Under the pieces are notes generated by a model. The model ran no database searches, was not told where the DNA came from, and saw only the letters and a list, made by a program, of their open reading frames with translations. From positions 1 to 8,699 of the forward strand of contig QNUZ01000096.1 of the NCBI GenBank assembly GCA_004347865.1: 8,699 nt of DNA, in the 5' to 3' direction. Of this stretch, positions 1-5,285 are shown piece by piece (position 1 is the stretch's first letter; the number at the start of each line of letters is the position of its first letter). The translations under genes were made by a program, and so were the position numbers. The DNA comes from Archaeoglobi archaeon. Its GTDB lineage: Archaea > Halobacteriota > Archaeoglobi > Archaeoglobales > Archaeoglobaceae.

Positions 1-256
1 GGTTTACAAGGCAGCCTGGAATTTTGACGCCAAAAAGCCAGATCCAGCTCTAACTTCAATGGCAAAATACCTAGCCGGAAAGCTCGCCGTCAAGGTCTGC
101 GATGAGGCTGTACAAATGCACGGTGGCTACGGTTACATTGCTGAATACGAGGTGGAGAGATTTCTAAGAGATGCTAAGATCACTGAGATCTACGAAGGGA
201 CAAAAGAAGTTCAGCTGAACACGATCGCAAGGGAGATGTTCGGGAAGCTGAGATAA
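1..256 (+). CDS. Acyl-CoA dehydrogenase, C-terminal fragment (cut by window edge)
   Basis: This is the last 84 codons of an FAD-dependent acyl-CoA dehydrogenase. The frame is open from base 2, so the gene begins outside the window and the ATG at 59 is internal. The C-terminal helical domain carries the family's QMHGGYGY flavin/adenine contact segment, followed by RDAKITEIYEGTKEVQ. The glutamate in IYEGT matches the catalytic base of short- and medium-chain members, which abstracts the alpha proton of the acyl-CoA. Electrons pass to ETF in beta-oxidation or amino-acid catabolism. The chain ends a few residues after the usual TIAREM helix, so the C-terminus looks complete. Chain-length specificity cannot be told from this fragment. 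The family call is firm. Confidence 0.93.
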   Translation, partial: VYKAAWNFDAKKPDPALTSMAKYLAGKLAVKVCDEAVQMHGGYGYIAEYEVERFLRDAKITEIYEGTKEVQLNTIAREMFGKLR

Positions 257-257
257 T

Positions 258-268
258 CTTATATATTT
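258..268 (+). promoter_or_regulatory. TATA box for the DUF373 gene (predicted leaderless mRNA)
   Basis: The stretch CTTATATATTT has its TTATATAT core at 259-266, centred near 263. Archaeal transcription usually starts about 26 nt downstream of the box centre, which here falls at about 287-289, on the GTG start codon itself. No Shine-Dalgarno sequence precedes the GTG. The sequence therefore predicts a leaderless transcript. The box is visible; the start point is inferred from spacing. Confidence 0.6.
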
Positions 269-286
269 TTTAGCCAAATTTAGATT

Positions 287-1333
287 GTGGCAAAAAAAGT
301 AGTAATAGCGATTGACAGAGATGATGATCTCGGGCAAAAGGTTGGAATAGCCTCTCCTGTTATCGGTAGGGAAAACGTTCTTCAGGCTGCGGTAAGGCTT
401 GTTTTGGCTGATCCCGAGGATTCAGATGCCAATGCAATGTTTTCGGCAATTAAGATCTACGATGAGCTCGTGGAAAAGGGGGAGGAATGTGAAGTCGTGG
501 TTGTTACTGGTGACAAGAACGTTGGTAAGGTCTCAGACACAAAAATTGCCCAACAGCTAGACAGCATTTTAGTAAATCTCAATCCTGAAAGTGTGATCGT
601 CGTGACCGATGGTTCCGAAGACGAATTCGTAATGCCTCTAGTTTACTCAAGATTTAAGGTCGATCTGCTCAACAGGGTTGTTGTAAAGCAAAGCAAGACG
701 CTTGAAAGCACATATTTTCTCCTCAGAAGAATGTTCAACGAACCAAAGGTTGCGAGAGTCACTCTTGCCCCAATAGGCATTATATTCCTAGTATATTCCT
801 TCTTTCTCCTAATACAGCATCCAGAATGGGGAATCGGAGGAATAATTCTATTTTTGGGATTATATTTTGTTGGAAAAGCATACGGTCTGGACAAATCCCT
901 AGCAGGATTCCTAGAGGGGGTTAGAAAAAGTGTAAGCGAGGGTAGACTTTCGTTCATATTTTACCTCGGTGCAGGTATTCTAATGCTGATTGGTTTTGCC
1001 GTAGGTTTCAATGCCTCCATCGCCCACACAATCCCGCACATAGCCGTAGCAACGTTCATATTCTACAGCATATCGTGGATCACCCTTTCCGCTGTGGCAA
1101 TAGCAATAGCAAGGGCTATAGATGCATTCAGCGAGGACAGGAGGGTTGGAAGGTATTTCACATCCGCCTTCATCGCGATTTCGATCGGCCTGATCATCTG
1201 GGGAACGGCAGGTTACATAATCAACCCCGAAATCAGAGATTCGATTTACAGATTTGCTGCAACGGTTTTTGCCGCCCTATTTGTCTCCGCAATAGGCCTG
1301 CTATTTACAAAAATGGGTGCCCAGAAAGCCTAG
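287..1333 (+). CDS. DUF373 family integral membrane protein
   Basis: This 348-residue protein starts with GTG. The soluble N-terminal part (1 to about 155) opens with a beta strand ending in acidic residues (VVIAIDRDDDLGQKVG, 5-20). It continues with an alternating alpha/beta pattern including VVVTGD (71-76) and SVIVVTDGSEDE (102-113), which suggests a Rossmann-like fold with a possible metal or nucleotide site. Six hydrophobic segments follow at roughly 158-177, 182-199, 221-242, 250-276, 290-311 and 321-341. This arrangement matches the archaeal DUF373 family, whose function is unknown to me. The GTG lies at the predicted transcription start, and no better start is seen in frame. The gene is on the opposite strand from the translation cluster and appears to be transcribed alone. 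I assign no enzymatic role. Confidence 0.85.
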   Translation: MAKKVVIAIDRDDDLGQKVGIASPVIGRENVLQAAVRLVLADPEDSDANAMFSAIKIYDELVEKGEECEVVVVTGDKNVGKVSDTKIAQQLDSILVNLNPESVIVVTDGSEDEFVMPLVYSRFKVDLLNRVVVKQSKTLESTYFLLRRMFNEPKVARVTLAPIGIIFLVYSFFLLIQHPEWGIGGIILFLGLYFVGKAYGLDKSLAGFLEGVRKSVSEGRLSFIFYLGAGILMLIGFAVGFNASIAHTIPHIAVATFIFYSISWITLSAVAIAIARAIDAFSEDRRVGRYFTSAFIAISIGLIIWGTAGYIINPEIRDSIYRFAATVFAALFVSAIGLLFTKMGAQKA

Positions 1334-1359
1334 AGCTTTAGCCCTGGGGACGAACGGGC
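1333..1359 (+). repeat. Right-end-like motif with small hairpin just after the DUF373 stop
   Basis: GAGCTTTAGCCCTGGGGA at 1333-1350 resembles the segment CGGCTTTAGCTGTGAAGA at 1547-1564, with 12 of 18 positions identical including GCTTTAGC. It looks even closer to the IS605 right-end hairpin as I remember it. GCCC (1341-1344) can also pair with GGGC (1356-1359) across an 11-nt loop. It could be the decayed left end or an older right end of an IS200/IS605-type element, or simply a weak termination hairpin for the upstream gene. The similarity is short, so this call is tentative. Confidence 0.3.
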
Positions 1360-1373
1360 AAAGTTTAAATATA
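1359..1373 (+). promoter_or_regulatory. BRE/TATA promoter of the stand-alone structured RNA
   Basis: GCAAAG (1359-1364) reads as a purine-rich BRE next to TTTAAATATA (1364-1373), a near-ideal archaeal TATA box. Centred near 1368, it predicts initiation around 1393-1396. That is two to five bases before the first paired stem of the RNA at 1398. No protein-coding frame of convincing character follows, so the promoter most likely serves a non-coding transcript. Confidence 0.7.
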
Positions 1374-1393
1374 AGCCCATGACAGTTACGTTG

Positions 1394-1570
1394 AGCATCG
1401 CCCATGGATGTGGTCCGGATATCCGAAGGCTCGAATAAGGCTCTGAACCGAGTCGGGTGGGCGAGTTCGAGCAAAAAATAATCCCGAGCCCCTCATGGGG
1501 TAGGGATAACGGGGTGGTGGCACACCCCCTAGAAGCAAGAATCTCCCGGCTTTAGCTGTGAAGAGTGTCA
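1394..1570 (+). ncRNA. Stand-alone omegaRNA/reRNA-like structured RNA (IS200/IS605 right-end type) without adjacent tnpB
   Basis: This gene-free stretch is GC-rich (100 of 180 bases at 1391-1570) and has its own promoter. Visible pairings are TCGCCCA (1398-1404) with TGGGCGA (1458-1464), and GCTCGAA (1429-1435) with TTCGAGC (1466-1472). Together these form a potential H-type pseudoknot. ATCCC (1481-1485) pairs with GGGAT (1503-1507) around CCCC/GGGG (1489-1492/1497-1500) and a TCAT loop. GGGGTG (1511-1516) pairs with CACCCC (1523-1528), and a final hairpin CGGC-TTTA-GCTG spans 1547-1558. The tail, GAATCTCCCGGCTTTAGC followed by GTGTCA at 1565-1570, resembles archaeal tnpB right ends, the part that forms the scaffold 3' end next to the guide in omegaRNAs. 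That resemblance is from memory. No tnpB or tnpA coding remains are recognisable on either side. Alternatives are a decayed non-autonomous element or an unrelated RNA class. Confidence 0.62.
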
Positions 1571-2128
1571 AAAGGAAGAAATGAGCTCTTCAAGCCTCTT
1601 TATTTTACTTTTTCCACTCCTAAGCTTTTCGTTTGCGATTTTCACTGCGATTCGCAAATAGTTCTCCTCTACTATCCTTTTCCCGTCTATTGCCACAGGA
1701 AGTTCCAATCTCTCGAAAGAAGCTATCTCCACAACATAGTTCTGCAGCGAGATTATTCCGCTCCTTCTGAATCCTGAGTTATTCGCAGCAGCCATTAATT
1801 TCCTTGCAGAAATTAAATCCTTGCAAGCAACGTGAAGTATGGGTGGATCCTGAATCAACCAGCCTTGCCGTCTGCATCTGTTCACGGATTCTAGCACTTC
1901 TTCGAAACTGGCATAATTATGCCACTTTCCCAAAAATTCCGAACTTTTCTTATCGCCAAAACTGTTTAAATCTATCACTAAGATTCTTCCGCTGCAACTC
2001 GAGAGGGTCACATAATTTTCCTTCTCGTTGATCTTTTCCAAAAGAGGGACTATGTCTCCGTCTATTTTCCCTTGTCTTTTAGCCTTCTCGTAACATTCAA
2101 TTTTTTCTCTTCTATACTCTGACCACAT
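1568..2128 (-). CDS. taw3: tRNA(Phe) wyosine-pathway N4-methyltransferase, Taw3/TYW3 family
   Basis: This 186-residue protein matches the TYW3/Taw3 family, which uses S-adenosylmethionine to methylate N4 of the wyosine intermediate at position 37 of tRNA(Phe). The modification helps reading-frame maintenance. Visible marks are the SSCSGRI motif (43-49), GKWHNY (67-72), the PPILHVACKD strand (95-104) and the ARKLMAAANNSGFRRSGI helix-turn (108-125). A basic, helical C-terminal tail follows. The length is normal for archaeal members. The frame can start at GTG (2131) or the adjacent ATG (2128). I chose the ATG, which shares one base with the rfcS stop; the GTG would overlap it by four. Either way translation is probably coupled to rfcS. 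The stop codon is the complement of TCA at 1568-1570, the last bases of the structured RNA's right end, so the two genes converge with almost no space. Confidence 0.85.
   Translation of the reverse strand: MWSEYRREKIECYEKAKRQGKIDGDIVPLLEKINEKENYVTLSSCSGRILVIDLNSFGDKKSSEFLGKWHNYASFEEVLESVNRCRRQGWLIQDPPILHVACKDLISARKLMAAANNSGFRRSGIISLQNYVVEIASFERLELPVAIDGKRIVEENYLRIAVKIANEKLRSGKSKIKRLEELISSF
1571..1613 (+). terminator. Candidate guide segment and T-rich termination tract of the structured RNA
   Basis: In an omegaRNA the guide is the sequence directly 3' of the right end, here beginning about AAAGGAAGAAATGAGCTC at 1571. A T-rich tract at 1597-1613 (TCTTTATTTTACTTTTT) follows, and such oligo-T runs terminate archaeal RNA polymerase. 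The predicted transcript would be roughly 205-220 nt. The whole segment is antisense to the last codons of taw3. Guide function and the exact end are inferred. Confidence 0.4.
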
Positions 2129-3087
2129 CACTTCTTTGAGATAGTGGAAACGTATGCCAAGAAAGCTGAAAGCTGAATTCTCTCGTTAGCACCCTCCGTA
2201 AGTCTGAAATCGATCTCGCCCAGCTTGTCAATCAGCAGAACCTTGCGCTTTTCGTCCATGTTTGAGTCCGTAATCTGCCTGAACAGCTGCGCAACCACGT
2301 CTTCCCCGCTCATCCCGTATTCAATCATGAGTTTGTTCAACTTTTCTCTAGCCTCTTCAAACTTTCCGTTCAGAGCGGTTTCGAGGATTTCCGCAAGCTC
2401 TCGCGGCTGAGCGGTTGCTGTTATCTGGAAAATCTTATCTCTGTCCACAACTTCTCCAATTGCCGCGGCTCCCTGCAAGGCATTTATTGCCTTCCTAAAA
2501 TCTCCTCCAGAAACGTAGAGTATAGCCTCAATTCCGTCTTCAGTTATTTTCACTCCTTCTTTCTGGCAGATCTCTAAAAGTCTTTTCCTAATAGCCTCAT
2601 TGGGCACAGCCCTGAATCTGAAAACAGCGCATCTGCTCTGTATGGGTTCTATTATCCTGCTGACGTAGTTACAGCTCAGAATAAATCTGCAGCTCCTTGA
2701 GAACATCTCCATCGTTCTTCTTAGCGCCGCTTGGGCGTCTGCGGTAAGAGCGTCTGCCTCGTCAAGAAATATGATCTTGAATGGGGCCCCACCAATCGGA
2801 GCCGTTCTCGCAAACTCCTTTATTTTGGTTCTAACAATATCTATTCCCCTCTCGTCGCTCGCATTCATTTCTATGAAGTTGTCCCTCCAAGCTTCGCCAA
2901 ACAGATCTCTCGTAAGTGCTATCGCAGTTGCTGTCTTGCCTGTGCCTGGAGGACCTGAGAAAAGCATGTGCGGAATATTTTTCCTCTCGACATATCCCTT
3001 AAGCCTTCTTACAATCTCATCCTGCCCAACGACTTCGTCCAGCGTCTTTGGCCTATACTTCTCGACCCAGATCTCGAACTCATCCAT
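2128..3087 (-). CDS. rfcS: Replication factor C small subunit (clamp loader ATPase)
   Basis: This 319-residue AAA+ ATPase is the small subunit of the archaeal clamp loader. With RfcL it opens the PCNA ring and loads it on primer-template DNA. The motifs in order are the N-terminal WVEKYRPKTLDEVVGQ box (7-22), Walker A GPPGTGKT (45-52), Walker B FLDEADAL (107-114), sensor 1 LSCN (137-140) and the SRC arginine-finger motif (151-153). The GGDFRKAIN sensor-2 helix and a C-terminal helical collar follow. All catalytic residues are present, and the length equals that of the A. fulgidus protein as I recall it. No intein interrupts Walker A, a known intein site in some archaeal rfc genes. The gene sits 60 nt after cofC behind a terminator-like hairpin, so it probably has its own promoter, though no strong TATA box is visible. 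The large subunit gene is not in the window. Confidence 0.97.
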   Translation of the reverse strand: MDEFEIWVEKYRPKTLDEVVGQDEIVRRLKGYVERKNIPHMLFSGPPGTGKTATAIALTRDLFGEAWRDNFIEMNASDERGIDIVRTKIKEFARTAPIGGAPFKIIFLDEADALTADAQAALRRTMEMFSRSCRFILSCNYVSRIIEPIQSRCAVFRFRAVPNEAIRKRLLEICQKEGVKITEDGIEAILYVSGGDFRKAINALQGAAAIGEVVDRDKIFQITATAQPRELAEILETALNGKFEEAREKLNKLMIEYGMSGEDVVAQLFRQITDSNMDEKRKVLLIDKLGEIDFRLTEGANERIQLSAFLAYVSTISKK

Positions 3088-3110
3088 TGCTTCTTGTTTT
3101 GATCACTTGT

Positions 3111-3129
3111 AAAAAAACCTATCGTAGGT
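3111..3129 (-). terminator. Hairpin plus T-tract terminator after cofC
   Basis: Read on the minus strand, ACCTA-CGA-TAGGT is a perfect 5-bp stem with a 3-nt loop (3117-3129). It runs directly into seven T residues (3111-3117, the first also being the last stem base). It lies 18 nt past the cofC stop and upstream of rfcS. It probably ends the ribosomal/ftsY/cofC transcript, with rfcS-taw3 starting anew or receiving read-through. Archaea mainly need the T tract; the stem may strengthen it. Confidence 0.6.
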
Positions 3130-3147
3130 GGGTATTACAGATTCGAA

Positions 3148-3765
3148 TCACAAATTCCGAACCCTAACCAGCCTTGGGATTTTGTCAAACTTTATGCGGA
3201 AACCGAGGTTTTCCAAATAAGATTTCGAAAGTTTGCCCTCTCCATGGATCATCAACTCAAGAAGGTCGTTCTCATCATCTATATCAACCGAAGAGTAGAA
3301 GGAATCGAATACCTTGCAGCTGAAACCCATGCTTTTAGCAATCTGGATATGCTTAAGAAAGCTGCAGTAGTGATACGAAACTCTGAAACCCTCCTCTCTC
3401 ACTAGGAGCATGTTAGTTCCACCTTTTCTTCCCGGAGCGATCACAACATCGCCTTCACTGTTCAGAAATCTCTCAAAGATTTCTGAATTCAGCAAAGGAA
3501 GGTCAGACATTACAATCGCCTTCGGCACATCTTCAAGCTCGGAATTTATACACTCATCGAGCGCTCTTTGATCCTCTACTAGCTCAACATCCAAGTCCAG
3601 ATCCAGTCTGGAAGTCGAGATAACCTTTATTTCTAGCTCAAAAGCTTTTAGAGCATTTATAACGTCGATTAACATCAATTTTGCAAACTTCTCCCTTTCT
3701 TCCCGGCTTAAAACGCTGCTAAGCCGAGATTTAGGATTTATCGGCCTGAAAGGAATTACAATCAT
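3148..3765 (-). CDS. cofC: 2-phospho-L-lactate (or PEP) guanylyltransferase, coenzyme F420 biosynthesis
   Basis: CofC activates 2-phospho-L-lactate (phosphoenolpyruvate in some lineages) with GTP to give the guanylated intermediate that CofA/CofD chemistry turns into F420-0. F420 is a hydride carrier used widely by Archaeoglobus and methanogens. The protein is 205 residues from the chosen start. It shows the N-terminal nucleotide-binding signature IPFRPINPKSRLSSVLS (4-20), MSDLPLL (86-92), APGRKGGTNMLL (110-121) and the acidic DIDDENDL metal-binding region (161-168). The open frame extends eight codons further upstream, but I start at the ATG at 3765. There MIVIPF aligns with the family start, the ATG forms an ATGA overlap with the ftsY stop, and AAAGGA precedes it by about eight bases. 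Substrate preference cannot be read from the sequence. Confidence 0.9.
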   Translation of the reverse strand: MIVIPFRPINPKSRLSSVLSREEREKFAKLMLIDVINALKAFELEIKVISTSRLDLDLDVELVEDQRALDECINSELEDVPKAIVMSDLPLLNSEIFERFLNSEGDVVIAPGRKGGTNMLLVREEGFRVSYHYCSFLKHIQIAKSMGFSCKVFDSFYSSVDIDDENDLLELMIHGEGKLSKSYLENLGFRIKFDKIPRLVRVRNL

Positions 3766-4697
3766 GAGAATATCCTTTCCACTAGCCATTTAGCATCGAA
3801 TTTAACGAGGTCATCGTAGCCCTGACCTGTACCGAGAAAGAGGATGGGTCTTTGTGTTACATAACAGATCGATATGGCAGTTCCACCCTTTGGATCCGCG
3901 TCAATTTTTGTCAGAATGCTCCCGTCTATTCCTATCATTTCGTTGAACATTCTCGCCCTCTCAACAGCATCATTCCCCGCGATACTTTCGTCAACAAAAA
4001 TAACAAGATCTGGCTTCGTAACCCTCTTTATTTTTTCAAGCTGGTCCAAGAGGTTCTTTTTTGTGTGCATTCTCCCCGCGGTATCGGCGAGGACTATATC
4101 GATTCCCCTGCTTTCAGCATGCTTTAGGGCATCGAAAATAACCGCAGTCGGATCTGAGCCGGGATTGTGCTTTATAAGTCTAATTCCGAGTCTTTTTGAA
4201 TGTTCTTCGATTTGCTCAATTGCACCAGCTCTAAAAGTATCGCCCGCTGCTATCACTAAGCTGTACCTGTCCATAAGCCTTTTTGCCACCTTCGCGATTG
4301 TAGTGGTTTTTCCTGTGCCGTTAACACCGACAAAGATTATGTTTAAGGGCTTCTTTTCCATCAACCTTTTGCTGACAAAATCATCAAAATCGAACCGATT
4401 CCTCTCAAGAATTTCTAAGAGAGTCGCTTTTAGCTCATTCTCGACAATATTGTAAAGACTTTTCCCGATTTTCTTCCTTCTTCCTACAAGTCTTTCCCTC
4501 AACTTTCCCCTTATTTCGCTGACAACTTCGAAGGCCACATCGCTTTCCAGAAGGGCTATTTCAAGCTCGTTGAGAACATCTTCGACCTTATCCTCGCCGA
4601 TTACTATCTCTCCACTTGCAAGGGCCGATACCTTCTCTTCAATTCCATCCACTTTATCCTTTAACTCCCTAAGTTTTTCCTTAAGAGCTTTGAACAT
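3762..4697 (-). CDS. ftsY: Signal recognition particle receptor FtsY (SRP GTPase)
   Basis: FtsY is the membrane-associated SRP receptor. It forms a twin GTPase heterodimer with Ffh/SRP54 to deliver ribosomes making membrane or exported proteins to SecYE. The 311-residue protein has a short charged N-terminal region (1-35), the helical N domain (36 to about 110) and a complete G domain. The G-domain motifs are G1 GVNGTGKTT (124-132), the insertion-box DTFRAGA (153-159), G3 DTAGR (205-209), G4 TKID (263-266) and the closing GTGQ loop (289-292). The long acidic A domain of E. coli FtsY is absent, as is usual in archaea. The ATG lies one base after the pfdA stop, with an excellent GAGGAGTGA ribosome binding site overlapping that stop. 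Its own stop overlaps the cofC start. Confidence 0.97.
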   Translation of the reverse strand: MFKALKEKLRELKDKVDGIEEKVSALASGEIVIGEDKVEDVLNELEIALLESDVAFEVVSEIRGKLRERLVGRRKKIGKSLYNIVENELKATLLEILERNRFDFDDFVSKRLMEKKPLNIIFVGVNGTGKTTTIAKVAKRLMDRYSLVIAAGDTFRAGAIEQIEEHSKRLGIRLIKHNPGSDPTAVIFDALKHAESRGIDIVLADTAGRMHTKKNLLDQLEKIKRVTKPDLVIFVDESIAGNDAVERARMFNEMIGIDGSILTKIDADPKGGTAISICYVTQRPILFLGTGQGYDDLVKFDAKWLVERIFS

Positions 4698-4698
4698 C

Positions 4699-5103
4699 TC
4701 ACTCCTCTTTCTTCTTTGATAGCTCTGCTATTTCCCGCTGAATCTTCGAGGCTTCAAGAGCTAGGCTTTTTAGCGTATTCGTCGTTTCAGCGCTGGATTT
4801 CTCGATTTCCTCTAGTCTCTTTTTTAGAAATTCCATGGCACTTTCTACATCTTTTTCGACAACAACCCCAGAACCGACGTCTACGAGAACTTTTTTGCTC
4901 TCCTTTATGTCCGAATATGCGTAAATCCCACCACCCAGGCTTATGAGAGCATTTACCTCACCCTCAGCACCTTTCAGGAATTCCAGTGTAGAAACCGCTC
5001 TTCTGTACTCATTGGCAACAAGTTCGAGTTCAACCAATCTCCTCTGCAGCAGCTCAAAATCCCTCTGAATCTGCTGCAGTATTGCAACCTTCTCCTCGAT
5101 CAT
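4699..5103 (-). CDS. pfdA: Prefoldin alpha subunit
   Basis: This 134-residue prefoldin alpha subunit would assemble with beta subunits into the alpha2-beta4 jellyfish-shaped cytosolic co-chaperone, which catches unfolded nascent chains and hands them to the thermosome. Two long charged helices predicted as coiled coil, at about 1-45 and 83-132, flank a central beta region (VNALISLGGGIYAY and KKVLVDVGSGVVVEKD). This is the double beta-hairpin that distinguishes alpha-class from beta-class subunits. The length is typical. The start ATG overlaps the rpl18a stop (ATGA) and is preceded by GGGTGGGTGA. The position between a ribosomal protein and the SRP receptor fits a nascent-chain handling operon. 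Confidence 0.93.
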   Translation of the reverse strand: MIEEKVAILQQIQRDFELLQRRLVELELVANEYRRAVSTLEFLKGAEGEVNALISLGGGIYAYSDIKESKKVLVDVGSGVVVEKDVESAMEFLKKRLEEIEKSSAETTNTLKSLALEASKIQREIAELSKKKEE

Positions 5104-5276
5104 TCACCCACCCTTTTTACTTCCTCAACCTTAATCAGGCATCTCTTTACCTTATGGTTGCTGCCTATGATTGACATTAGTTTCTCGATAGCCATTTTCT
5201 CGTTATCCGCATGTATTAACTTCCTAAACCTTTTCCAGCCATCAACATCCTTAAAAGAGCCCTTTATCTCGAACAT
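5100..5276 (-). CDS. rpl18a: Large-subunit ribosomal protein L18Ae (LX/L20a)
   Basis: This short gene of 58 codons encodes a basic protein beginning MFEIKGSFKDVDGWKRF, with MAIEKLMSIIGSNHKV in the middle and CLIKVEEVKRVGE at the end. The pattern of an initial beta strand, an FxKxV helix with EKMAIEKLMSIIGS, and a closing beta strand matches archaeal LX, a 50S protein related to eukaryotic L18A/L20. Its eIF6-pfdA neighbourhood is the usual archaeal one. It is short for the family, where about 75 residues is common elsewhere, but I believe Archaeoglobus homologues are equally short. GAGGTGG precedes the ATG at 6-nt spacing, nine bases after the eif6 stop, and the stop overlaps the pfdA ATG by four bases. 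Confidence 0.87.
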   Translation of the reverse strand: MFEIKGSFKDVDGWKRFRKLIHADNEKMAIEKLMSIIGSNHKVKRCLIKVEEVKRVGE

Positions 5277-5285
5277 TCAACCACC

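Noticed and set aside
643..957. 104-codon minus-strand open frame opposite the DUF373 gene
   Set aside because: It overlaps the coding and membrane region of the real gene, with no ribosome binding site or recognisable motif.
1404..1481. 25-codon ATG frame inside the structured RNA
   Set aside because: It lies across the two pseudoknot helices, has no ribosome binding site and encodes no familiar peptide; RNA structure explains the region better.
1394..1570. RNase P RNA, SRP 7S RNA, tRNA or H/ACA guide RNA as the identity of the structured region
   Set aside because: No RNase P core or SRP signature, no tRNA cloverleaf, and no ACA box correctly placed after a pocketed hairpin were found. 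The tail fits a tnpB right end better.
1334..1570. Remnant tnpB coding sequence next to the right-end-like motif
   Set aside because: None of the + strand frames I read in 1400-1570 shows the RuvC or zinc-finger motifs of TnpB; stops interrupt them early.
1386..1571. Minus-strand open frame of 61 codons opposite the structured RNA
   Set aside because: It is the antisense of the stem-rich RNA region, has a Pro/Arg-rich composition typical of chance frames in GC-rich RNA genes, and lacks a ribosome binding site or recognisable domain.
3140..3149. GATTCGAATC palindrome resembling a tRNA T-arm, possibly an integration scar
   Set aside because: It lies across the cofC stop with no acceptor stem, anticodon arm or CCA context; a 10-bp palindrome alone is not evidence.
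3766..3789. Eight-codon upstream extension of cofC
   Set aside because: The extension overlaps ftsY, is not expected in the family, and the ATG at 3765 has an ATGA overlap plus an upstream AAAGGA.
3874..4455. 193-codon + strand open frame opposite ftsY
   Set aside because: It is a shadow of the conserved FtsY G domain on the other strand, rich in Ser/Pro/Ile with no domain.
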